Origin: DATLBY01 sp035526665
Lineage (GTDB): Bacteria > Acidobacteriota > Terriglobia > Bryobacterales > Bryobacteraceae
Assembly: GCA_035526665.1 (NCBI GenBank)
Contig: DATLBY010000048.1
Location: 1 to 6,356 of the forward strand
DNA: 6,356 nucleotides
Direction: 5' to 3'
Shown here: piece by piece, positions 1 through 6,262 of the stretch
Layout of the letters: each line of letters starts with the position of its first letter
Position numbering within the stretch: the first letter of the stretch is position 1
The notes under the pieces: generated by a model
Databases searched by the model: none
What the model saw: the letters and a program-made list of their open reading frames with translations, nothing else
What the model was told of the DNA's origin: nothing
Program-made: the position numbers and the translations under genes

Positions 1-655
1 GAGTCATAAGACGGTGCTGCAACCAGCCTGCGATGTCGCTGAGACTTTGCGCAGACACCTGATGGGCCATAGGGTATTCGCGATATTCGACATCGACGCC
101 CAAGGCGATCAGCTTGTCGCGGATAGCGCGTCCATCCTGGATGGGCAACACGGTATCCGCGGCGCCGTGCACGACCAGTACCGCCAGACGATGAAGCGCT
201 TCGGAATCCTGAATCAGCGAGTCGATGTTGGGGAGCAATCTACCGCTCATGCCAACAACGCCGGCAAACTTCGCGGGCTGACTCAAAGCGGCGCTCAGGC
301 TCATGATGCAGCCTTGGCTGAAACCCATGAGAAATACGCGCCGCGGGTCGGCGTGATACTTGATGACGGCTTCCTCCACGAACTGAAGGATCAGGAGCCG
401 GCTTCGCTCCGCTTCCTCCGGCTCAATTACAGGACCGGAAGGCGTGAACTGCACATGGTACCAGCCATAGGAATCAGGCCCGAGGACATGAGGGGCCCGG
501 ACGCTTATCACTAAAAAGCGCCCATCCAGCTGCGGAGCCAGGCCCATCAGGTCCCGCTCATTGCTGCCTACTCCATGGAGGAGCATCAGAATCGGCGGTG
601 GTCCAGGGTCGGCGGTTTGCGGGTGACGTAGGATGTGCGTAAGCGAAGCCGGCAT
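1..655 (-). CDS. Phospholipase/carboxylesterase-family alpha/beta hydrolase, C-terminus cut by window edge
   Basis: Translating the minus strand from the ATG at 655-653 gives 218 residues with no stop before the left edge, so the gene is partial at its 3' end. Family members are usually about 200-230 residues, so little is probably missing. The fold's landmarks are in order: the oxyanion-side segment LMLLHGVGSNERDL (23-36), YGWY (63-66), the nucleophile elbow GFSQG (111-115, Ser113), the acid in VVHGAADTVLP (161-171, Asp167), and the base in MAHQV (196-200, His198). This Ser-Asp-His triad and the GFSQG elbow are typical of cytosolic esterases related to YpfH/YtpA-type carboxylesterases and acyl-protein thioesterases, which cleave carboxyl- or thioesters. 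There is no signal peptide, so a cytoplasmic location is likely. The exact substrate cannot be read from sequence. No strong ribosome binding site precedes the ATG; the best match, GGAAG, lies 14 bases upstream. The gene is divergent from the exported-protein gene at 813. Confidence 0.88.
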   Translation of the reverse strand, partial: MPASLTHILRHPQTADPGPPPILMLLHGVGSNERDLMGLAPQLDGRFLVISVRAPHVLGPDSYGWYHVQFTPSGPVIEPEEAERSRLLILQFVEEAVIKYHADPRRVFLMGFSQGCIMSLSAALSQPAKFAGVVGMSGRLLPNIDSLIQDSEALHRLAVLVVHGAADTVLPIQDGRAIRDKLIALGVDVEYREYPMAHQVSAQSLSDIAGWLQHRLMT

Positions 656-663
656 AATCTAGA

Positions 664-693
664 AATTTACTTCCAGACAGTTTAGATGTTCAA
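664..693 (-). promoter_or_regulatory. Possible sigma-70-type promoter for the hydrolase gene
   Basis: On the minus strand a TTGAAC box (693-688) is followed, after an 18-base spacer, by TAAATT (669-664), each matching the consensus at four of six positions. The start codon at 655 lies 8 bases past the second box, so transcription would begin almost at the ATG and give a near-leaderless mRNA. This fits the lack of a good ribosome binding site but could be chance. Confidence 0.22.
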
Positions 694-812
694 CAAGGCG
701 TCACGATCCGAAAAATCCGCCTGTCTCCTACGGTGCCGTCCTCGCGTACATGACGGGTCAAATGCGGAGCCTAATAGAGATTTATTGCCGGTTTCGGCAT
801 CTAACCTAACGT

Positions 813-1283
813 ATGACTTTGAAACCGAACGGAATTGGGCTGCTAATCCTTACCGCTTCCATGCTCGCGGCTCAGGCATCGAATATGAGCGGAACCTGGA
901 TACTGAACGTGAACAAATCCAATTGGGGTGGCAAGCCCGCACCCCAGAAAGTAGAACTCACCATTGAGCACAACGAGCCGCGTCTCAAGTACAAAGGAAC
1001 GGTTGAAGATGCAAAGGAAGTAGCAAAAACCTTTGAATTCGACGGTGCGATCGACGGCAAAGAGTACCCGGTCAAATCCGACGCGGGTGACCAGATGGCT
1101 ATAGTAAAGCGGCTGTCGCCTAATACCATTTCGTCCACGCTAAAGTCGGCGGTTGGAAAAGCGATAGAAGTAACCACCACGATCGTAGCCCGGGATGGAA
1201 AGACCTTGACCCGGAAAATTCGGTATAACTCACCGGAAGCGAATCGAAGCTGGACCGAGGTTTACAACCGGGTACAACAATGA
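813..1283 (+). CDS. Small exported protein of unknown function, SGTW-type N-terminus
   Basis: The 156-residue product begins with a Sec-type signal peptide: Lys4, a hydrophobic core at about 8-19 (IGLLILTASMLA), and an Ala-Gln-Ala cleavage motif ending at residue 22. The mature protein would start near SNMSGTWILNVNKSNWG (23-39). This 'SGTW-LN--KS' opening recurs in small secreted proteins of Acidobacteria and some other soil bacteria, often annotated as hypothetical or lipocalin-like. The rest is polar, with alternating strand-like stretches such as KVELTIEH (46-53), LKYKGTV (58-64) and EVTTTIVA (119-126), suggesting a small beta-barrel or beta-sandwich; that is inference. It has no cysteine, so it is neither a lipoprotein nor disulfide-bonded. 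The 813 ATG was chosen because it supplies the signal peptide; Met17 and Met25 would destroy it. No clear Shine-Dalgarno sequence precedes it. The DUF6496 gene follows after 36 bp on the same strand and may be co-transcribed. Function is unknown. Confidence 0.78.
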   Translation: MTLKPNGIGLLILTASMLAAQASNMSGTWILNVNKSNWGGKPAPQKVELTIEHNEPRLKYKGTVEDAKEVAKTFEFDGAIDGKEYPVKSDAGDQMAIVKRLSPNTISSTLKSAVGKAIEVTTTIVARDGKTLTRKIRYNSPEANRSWTEVYNRVQQ

Positions 1284-1311
1284 TTCGAAGAAGTTTGTTT
1301 AAGATAGCAGT

Positions 1312-1317
1312 GGAGGG
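1312..1317 (+). promoter_or_regulatory. Ribosome binding site of the DUF6496 gene
   Basis: GGAGGG lies just before the ATG at 1320 and is the best Shine-Dalgarno match among the plus-strand genes here. The spacing is short: 2 bases from the full hexamer, 4 if only GGAG pairs. No other in-frame start upstream fits it better, so it supports the 1320 start. Confidence 0.5.
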
Positions 1318-1319
1318 CT

Positions 1320-1640
1320 ATGGCAACTAAAAAAAGCAGCACATCCAAAGCAAGCAGTAAGGGCAAAGGAAAAGTTAAGAAGGTAATGCATGAGTTCAAG
1401 CAGGGGGAACTCAAGTCGGGCGGAAGTGGACGAAAGGTAAAGGGCCGCAAACAGGCCGTTGCGATCGCGCTCAGTGAGGCTCGCGAGGCTGGCGCGAGCA
1501 TTCCGAAGAAGGGCGCGGCAAAGAAGAAAGCCACGAAAAAGACCACAGCCAAAAGAAGCACCGCAAAAAAGAGTACCGCAAAAAAGAGTACGGCGAAGAA
1601 AACTACAGCCAAGAAAAGCGCCTCAAAACGTCGCTTGTGA
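1320..1640 (+). CDS. DUF6496 protein with histone H1-like lysine-rich repeat tail
   Basis: The 106-residue, strongly basic protein has three parts. Residues 1-18 are a Lys/Ser-rich leader. Residues 19-64 hold the conserved core, VMHEFKQGELKSG (22-34) followed by VKGRKQAVAIALSEAR (40-55), which I recognise as the DUF6496 signature seen in many soil bacteria and proteobacteria. Residues 65-106 are a low-complexity Lys/Ala/Thr/Ser tail with five consecutive pentapeptides (TAKRS, TAKKS, TAKKS, TAKKT, TAKKS), ending SASKRRL. Such tails resemble eukaryotic histone H1 and bacterial H1-like proteins that bind DNA without sequence specificity. DNA or RNA binding in the nucleoid is therefore plausible but unproven; the role of the core is unknown. 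The gene lies 36 bp after the exported-protein gene and stops 5 bp before the end of the convergent ABC exporter gene. No cysteine, signal peptide or membrane segment is present. Confidence 0.85.
   Translation: MATKKSSTSKASSKGKGKVKKVMHEFKQGELKSGGSGRKVKGRKQAVAIALSEAREAGASIPKKGAAKKKATKKTTAKRSTAKKSTAKKSTAKKTTAKKSASKRRL
1545..1619 (+). repeat. Five tandem 15-bp units encoding TAK(K/R)(S/T)
   Basis: Five in-frame 15-base units occupy 1545-1559, 1560-1574, 1575-1589, 1590-1604 and 1605-1619. Units two and three are identical (accgcaaaaaagagt). The others differ mostly at synonymous or Ser/Thr and Lys/Arg positions. Because the unit is a multiple of three, gain or loss of a copy changes tail length without shifting frame. 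The pattern points to growth by duplication or replication slippage followed by drift. Confidence 0.9.
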
Positions 1641-1645
1641 GCCGG

Positions 1646-3487
1646 CTAATCGCGAACGAAGGCCGGCAGTGGACGTTCTGTCGACGGACCCTCTTCAGTA
1701 GGGACAGAATCTCCCTCTCCCGGTGCGAGAAATAGATTCGCCTCCACGCCGTGTTGTCTGGTGTAAAGATCGAAGTACCGGCCGCGTTGCGCATAAAGCG
1801 AAGCATGTGTGCCGCTCTCAACAATTCTGCCGCCCTCGATTACTAAAATCTGTTCCGCGCGCCGGATAGTTGAGAGCCGGTGCGCGATCACGAACGTTGT
1901 CCGGCCCTTCATCAGGAACCCGAGACCCTGCTGAATCAGCGATTCTGATTCAGAGTCCAGGCTGGAGGTGGCTTCGTCGAGGATAAGAATTCGCGGGTCC
2001 GCCAGTATCGCACGGGCGATGGAAACACGCTGCCTTTGACCGCCGGAAAGTTTTACGCCGCGCTCACCGACGACCGTTTCATAGCCCTTCTCAAACTTTT
2101 CGGCGAATTCATCCACGCGGGCAATACGGCAGGCGTACAAAACTTCGTCTTCAGTCGCGTCCGGTTTTGCGAAAGCGACATTGTCACGAATCGTCCCGTC
2201 GAACAGGAAAGTCTCCTGCAGCACTACTCCGAGTTGGGTTCGATAGGAGTCGAGTCGAATCGTGGAAAGATCCACGCCATCGACGAGTACCTGGCCCGCG
2301 GTTGGATTATAGAAGGCGGCAATGAGACCTATCATCGTCGATTTACCGGATCCCGAGGAGCCAACCAATGCGGTAACGCTGCCGGGAACGGATTGAAAAC
2401 TCACGTCGTGGAGGACGGGTTTTCCTTCTTCGTAAGCGAAGTTCACATTTTCAAAAGCTATCTCGCCGGTGATGGGGCCGAGACGCAGATGACGCCGGGG
2501 ATCGGCATCTTCCTGTCTCTCCTGGAGAATCTCACGGGTACGTTCCAGGCCGGCGAGCGCTTCGGAAAGCTGCGTCCCGATCTGTACGATGCCGAATACT
2601 GGAGCTACCAGAAAAGCGAGAAAGGCCGTGAATGTCACGAATCCACCCAGCGTCAGCGTGCCGGCGAGCACTTGACGGGCGCCCAGAAACATGACCAGCG
2701 CTCCCACCACGCCGAGTAGAACGGACGCCGAGAGATTCATCACGGACATGGCCGTCAGGGAGCGAAGCACGTTGTCTAGCAGGCGCTGGACGCCCTTGGT
2801 AAACACGCCCTCTTCGCGCTCTTCGGCATGGTAACCCTTGATGACTCGCACCCCGCCGAGGGACTCGGTCAAACGTCCTGTTACTTCGGAGTTGATCTTG
2901 CCGCGTTCCCGAAAGATCGGCCGGATGCGTGTAAATGCCTTCTGCAATGCCAAACCGAACACTGTGACAAAAACCAGCGTCAGGCCCGTCATCAGCGGGC
3001 TAATCCGGATGAGGATTATGACTGCCAGCAGGGCGGTAAGGACGCCCCCGACGAACTCTATCAGTCCGGTACCAATTAGGTTCCGAACGCCTTCGACATC
3101 GCTCATGATGCGCGACACAAGTGTGCCTGTCTTGTTCGCGTCATAAAAACCGATCGAAAGCTTTCCTATATGCGCTTGTACCCGGCGGCGCATCTCTGCG
3201 ATCAGCTTTTGCGCCTCCTTGGAAAGGAGTTGGGTTAGGGAAAAGGAGGTTAGACCCTGAATAATGGTGGCCCCCATTACTCCCAGGATCAACGGATTCA
3301 GCAGGCCGATATGCTTCTTCCCGATTACGTCGTCGATTAAGAACTTCGTCGACGCCGGCAGCACCAGACCGCTGACTCTGTTGATCACCATCAGCACCAG
3401 TCCGAGGGCGAGCATCTTCCGCCTGGGTTTTACCAGTTCCCATATTTGAGGCCACAGGATACGGAGACCTTCGGATTTTGGGGACAT
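1646..3487 (-). CDS. ABC exporter half-transporter, fused permease and ATPase, MsbA/LmrA-like
   Basis: The 613-residue protein has the full type IV ABC exporter plan: a six-helix transmembrane domain (about 25-310) followed by a nucleotide-binding domain (about 340-580). Membrane segments are visible near 25-45, 63-85, 142-180 and 250-300. ATPase motifs are intact: Walker A GSSGSGKST (376-384, Lys382), Q-loop Gln424, X-loop TVVGERG (471-477), signature LSGGQ (480-484), Walker B ILILDE (500-505, catalytic Glu505), D-loop SSLD (508-511) and H-loop His536. Such half-transporters act as homo- or heterodimers in the inner membrane and export lipids, peptides or drugs. No partner gene is adjacent, so a homodimer is likelier. 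The substrate is not readable; MsbA-like lipid export is one option. The acidic/Pro-rich tail after about 582 lies beyond the conserved domain. The start at 3487 follows AGGGGG by 2 bases. The gene is divergent from ligD and convergent with the DUF6496 gene. Confidence 0.93.
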   Translation of the reverse strand: MSPKSEGLRILWPQIWELVKPRRKMLALGLVLMVINRVSGLVLPASTKFLIDDVIGKKHIGLLNPLILGVMGATIIQGLTSFSLTQLLSKEAQKLIAEMRRRVQAHIGKLSIGFYDANKTGTLVSRIMSDVEGVRNLIGTGLIEFVGGVLTALLAVIILIRISPLMTGLTLVFVTVFGLALQKAFTRIRPIFRERGKINSEVTGRLTESLGGVRVIKGYHAEEREEGVFTKGVQRLLDNVLRSLTAMSVMNLSASVLLGVVGALVMFLGARQVLAGTLTLGGFVTFTAFLAFLVAPVFGIVQIGTQLSEALAGLERTREILQERQEDADPRRHLRLGPITGEIAFENVNFAYEEGKPVLHDVSFQSVPGSVTALVGSSGSGKSTMIGLIAAFYNPTAGQVLVDGVDLSTIRLDSYRTQLGVVLQETFLFDGTIRDNVAFAKPDATEDEVLYACRIARVDEFAEKFEKGYETVVGERGVKLSGGQRQRVSIARAILADPRILILDEATSSLDSESESLIQQGLGFLMKGRTTFVIAHRLSTIRRAEQILVIEGGRIVESGTHASLYAQRGRYFDLYTRQHGVEANLFLAPGEGDSVPTEEGPSTERPLPAFVRD

Positions 3488-3583
3488 ATCCCCCTATGAT
3501 GCTCGATTTCGGCGGATCGGTTCAGGTGGTATGTAAATACAGGAAGATAGCTATGATATTCATGCGGGAGCGTCTATTGAAAT
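3488..3583. promoter_or_regulatory. Divergent intergenic region between ABC exporter gene and ligD
   Basis: These 96 bp must hold the start signals of both genes unless transcription comes from farther away. A TATGAT at 3552-3557 on the plus strand matches a -10 box at five of six positions and sits 26 bases before the ligD ATG, but no good -35 box lies at the right spacing. GGGAG at 3565-3569 is 14 bases before the ligD ATG, too far for a standard ribosome binding site. I see no clear operator or inverted repeat. Confidence 0.35.
3490..3495 (-). promoter_or_regulatory. Ribosome binding site of the ABC exporter gene
   Basis: Read on the minus strand, AGGGGG ends 2 bases before the ATG at 3487-3485. 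It is purine-rich and G-rich but close to the start codon. The next Met is residue 25, at the edge of the first membrane helix, so the 3487 start is preferred. Confidence 0.4.
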
Positions 3584-6262
3584 ATGTCTCTCCAGGAGTA
3601 TGTCCGGAAGCGTAAATTCGCAAACACCCCCGAACCCAAACCTGCCTCGGTCAATCCTGCGGCGAAGACACAGGGGCGCTTTTACGTACAGCGGCACGAC
3701 GCAACCAGGCTCCATTATGATTTTCGGCTCGAAATTGAAGGAACGCTGAAATCCTGGGCAGTTCCTAAAGGCCCCAGCCTGGTTCCACTGCATAAGAGCC
3801 TGGCGATGCATGTGGAGGATCATCCCCTGGATTATGGTCCGTTTGAGGGAAACATCCCAAAAGGGAATTACGGCGGGGGCAGCGTCATGTTGTGGGATCA
3901 GGGTACGTTCGATCTGTTGGGTGACGCGAGCGCAAGCGAACAGATTGCTCGCGGTGATTTGAAATTCTGCCTGCACGGCCAAAAGCTGAATGGCGACTTC
4001 GCCCTGGTCTTGATGAAAGGACGAGGGAAAGGCAATGAGTGGCTGTTGATAAAAAAACGGGACGAGTTCTCCGATCCCGATTTTGACGTGGAAGCTCTGG
4101 CCGTTAGCGTGAAGACCGGCCGGACACAGGATGAGATTGCGGCTGACCTGCCCCCAAAAAAAACAAAGAAGGCGCGGGCAATCTCTAAAAAGGCCCCCGC
4201 GGCAGCGCCGATACCGGGAGCAGTGAACTCTGCTCTACCCGGTTTCTTCGCCCCGATGGCTGCGTACTCCGCCGATCATCCTCCGGAGGGAGCAGGGTGG
4301 ATCTACGAAGTGAAATGGGACGGAGTGCGGGCGCTCTGCTTTATTGAGGGCGGCTCGATGACCATGCTTTCGCGCAACGGCAATTCGTTTGACCGGCAAT
4401 ACCCGGAGCTGAGCGTTGTGCCCCATTACGTGGAGGCCCAGACAGCCATTTTGGATGGTGAGATTGCCGTGTTCGATGCCAAAGGCCGGTCCGACTTTGG
4501 GCTGATCCAACCGCGAATCCATCAGACTGATCCGAACTCGATCAGTCACCTGGTAAGAAAGACGCCGGTAAAGCTGCTGGTCTTCGACCTGCTTTACTGG
4601 AATGGCTTCGACTTGCGGCAATGCGCCTTGGCCGATCGAAAAAAGCTCCTCAAAGACATTGTGAAGCCGGGTGACCGAATCCAGTACTCCGAGCATTTCG
4701 AAGCGAAAGGCCAGGAGATGCTTGAGGCGGCGCGGCAAACCGGCCTGGAAGGTGTAATCGCCAAGCGGGCTGACAGCAAATACGAATCCCGGCGAAGCCG
4801 CAACTGGCTCAAAGTGAAGATCACCGGCCATCAGGAATTTATTATCTGCGGTTACACACACGGGGAGCGCAGCACATTTAGTTCGCTGGTGCTTGGGCTG
4901 TACGAGAACGGCAAACTCGTGTATGTGGGCAACGCGGGAACAGGATTCAACGACCAGTCGTTGTCTCTGCTGTCCCAAAAGATGGCGCCATTGGAAACAG
5001 ACAAGTGTCCGTTTGGCCGGAAACCCGCGATGCTGCGGCGAACCACCTGGGTGGAACCGCAGCTCGTCTGTGAGATCAAGTTCAGCGAGTGGACAAAAGA
5101 CAACAAACTGCGCGCACCTGTCTTTCTCGGGTTAAGAGACGACAAGAAGCCGGAGGAGTGCGTGCGTGAAAAACTCGTCAATCCGGACACGATAGCTCCG
5201 GACGAGCAAGCCGCCAGCGAAGAGAGAACCGAGGAGCCGCTGATTCCGGCTGATGTGAAGGAATACTCTATCCAGATCGATGGCCAGCCCCTGAAGTTCA
5301 CGAACGTCAAGAAGATCTGGTATCCGAAAGACGGTTACACCAAACGCGATCTCCTGAACTATTACGATGCCGTAGCCGGCCTGATCCTGCCCTACTTAAA
5401 AGACCGGCCTCTCTCGCTGAAGCGATACCCAAACGGCATTCACGAGGAGTTTTTCTTTCAAAAGAACACTCCGGAAACGTATCCCGACTGGCTCCGCACT
5501 GAGCCTATCTACTCGGAGCATCGGGGCGCCCCGATCCGTTTCGTCGTCTGTGACAATCGCGCAACGCTCCTTTACCTGGTGAACTTGGGATGCATCGACC
5601 AGAATCCGTGGATGAGCCGCATCGGCTCGCTCGAATACCCCGATTACGTGCTGATCGACTTGGATCCCCAAGAGTGTGACTACGAAAAAATCATCGAAGC
5701 TGCCCGCCTGGTACATGAGAAGCTAAAGGCGATCGGCATCGAGGGGTTTCCCAAAACGACAGGCGGAGACGGGATGCACATTTTCATTCCCATAGACGCC
5801 CGCTACAGCTACGACCAGGTGCGCTCGTTCGCAGAAATCCTCTCAAGCCTCGTGGTGAGTGAAAAACCAGACCTGTTCACTACTCCCAGGTCCGTGTCGA
5901 AACGAAGGAAAGGCCGCGTCTATTTCGACTATTTGCAGATCAGCAGCGGGAAAACCATTGCTGGTCCCTATGTGGTTCGTGCTTATGATGGCGCGCCGGT
6001 GGCGACACCGCTGGATTGGAATGAAGTGGAACCGGGCCTGCGCCCGGATCAGTTCACCATCCGCAACGCGATGCAGCGATTCGAGCAAAAAGGCGACCTT
6101 TTTGCCCCGATTTTGACCAAAAAGCAGCGTTTGGAGCCAGCCCTTCGAAAACTCGCTAAGTTGTTGAAAGAACAGCTAGTAAACGACACCGCCGGTGGTA
6201 AGAGCGGGTTGTCGAATCTCCATGCAGCCCCGGCCCGTGGGGAGCACTTTTCCTGGATTTAG
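3584..6262 (+). CDS. ligD: LigD: multifunctional non-homologous end-joining DNA ligase (PE-LIG-POL)
   Basis: This 892-residue protein has the three LigD domains in the Pseudomonas-type order. The 3'-phosphoesterase (about 30-185) keeps the metal and catalytic residues known from that family: His38, His44, Asp46, Arg48, His80 and Tyr84, within RHDATRLHYDFRLE and HVEDHPLDY. The ATP-dependent ligase (about 220-530) has motif I EVKWDGVR with AMP-accepting Lys244, SRNGN (263-267), ILDGEIAVFD (289-298), GLEGVIAKR (387-395), motif V WLKVK (408-412) and the OB-fold motif EWTKDNKLRAPVFLGLR (502-518). The primase-like polymerase (about 560-860) has the metal-binding pair in LIDLDP (Asp692, Asp694), KTTGGDGMH (724-732) and VYFDYLQ (Asp782). 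A Lys/Ala-rich linker (191-209) joins the first two domains. LigD trims, fills and seals double-strand breaks recruited by Ku; no ku is in this window. The start MSLQEYVRKRKF matches the usual LigD N-terminus. The last 28 residues lie beyond the conserved region and overlap the oxidase gene antisense. Confidence 0.97.
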   Translation: MSLQEYVRKRKFANTPEPKPASVNPAAKTQGRFYVQRHDATRLHYDFRLEIEGTLKSWAVPKGPSLVPLHKSLAMHVEDHPLDYGPFEGNIPKGNYGGGSVMLWDQGTFDLLGDASASEQIARGDLKFCLHGQKLNGDFALVLMKGRGKGNEWLLIKKRDEFSDPDFDVEALAVSVKTGRTQDEIAADLPPKKTKKARAISKKAPAAAPIPGAVNSALPGFFAPMAAYSADHPPEGAGWIYEVKWDGVRALCFIEGGSMTMLSRNGNSFDRQYPELSVVPHYVEAQTAILDGEIAVFDAKGRSDFGLIQPRIHQTDPNSISHLVRKTPVKLLVFDLLYWNGFDLRQCALADRKKLLKDIVKPGDRIQYSEHFEAKGQEMLEAARQTGLEGVIAKRADSKYESRRSRNWLKVKITGHQEFIICGYTHGERSTFSSLVLGLYENGKLVYVGNAGTGFNDQSLSLLSQKMAPLETDKCPFGRKPAMLRRTTWVEPQLVCEIKFSEWTKDNKLRAPVFLGLRDDKKPEECVREKLVNPDTIAPDEQAASEERTEEPLIPADVKEYSIQIDGQPLKFTNVKKIWYPKDGYTKRDLLNYYDAVAGLILPYLKDRPLSLKRYPNGIHEEFFFQKNTPETYPDWLRTEPIYSEHRGAPIRFVVCDNRATLLYLVNLGCIDQNPWMSRIGSLEYPDYVLIDLDPQECDYEKIIEAARLVHEKLKAIGIEGFPKTTGGDGMHIFIPIDARYSYDQVRSFAEILSSLVVSEKPDLFTTPRSVSKRRKGRVYFDYLQISSGKTIAGPYVVRAYDGAPVATPLDWNEVEPGLRPDQFTIRNAMQRFEQKGDLFAPILTKKQRLEPALRKLAKLLKEQLVNDTAGGKSGLSNLHAAPARGEHFSWI

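Noticed and set aside
14..514. Open frame of 166 codons on the plus strand
   Set aside because: It lies antisense to the hydrolase, whose catalytic motifs are clear, and its translation resembles no family I know.
686..967. Open frame of 93 codons in the gap after the hydrolase
   Set aside because: It overlaps the exported-protein gene in another frame, has no ribosome binding site and has an unstructured composition.
1262..1612. Minus-strand frame encoding a very hydrophobic Phe/Val/Ala/Leu-rich protein that looks like a membrane protein
   Set aside because: It is the reverse complement of the Lys-rich DUF6496 repeat tail: AAA/AAG codons read as TTT/CTT give Phe and Leu. The hydrophobicity is an artefact.
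1641..1667. GCCGGC repeated at 1641-1646 and 1662-1667, able to form a 6-bp stem with a 15-base loop between the convergent genes
   Set aside because: Each arm is itself a palindrome common in GC-rich DNA, the loop is long and there is no U-tract on either strand, so a terminator call is not justified.
2036..2719. Open frame of 227 codons on the plus strand within the exporter gene
   Set aside because: It is antisense to the intact ATPase domain and has no recognisable domain.
4235..4978. Open frame of 247 codons on the minus strand within ligD
   Set aside because: It is antisense to the ligase domain with all its motifs, has no start signal of note and no family resemblance.
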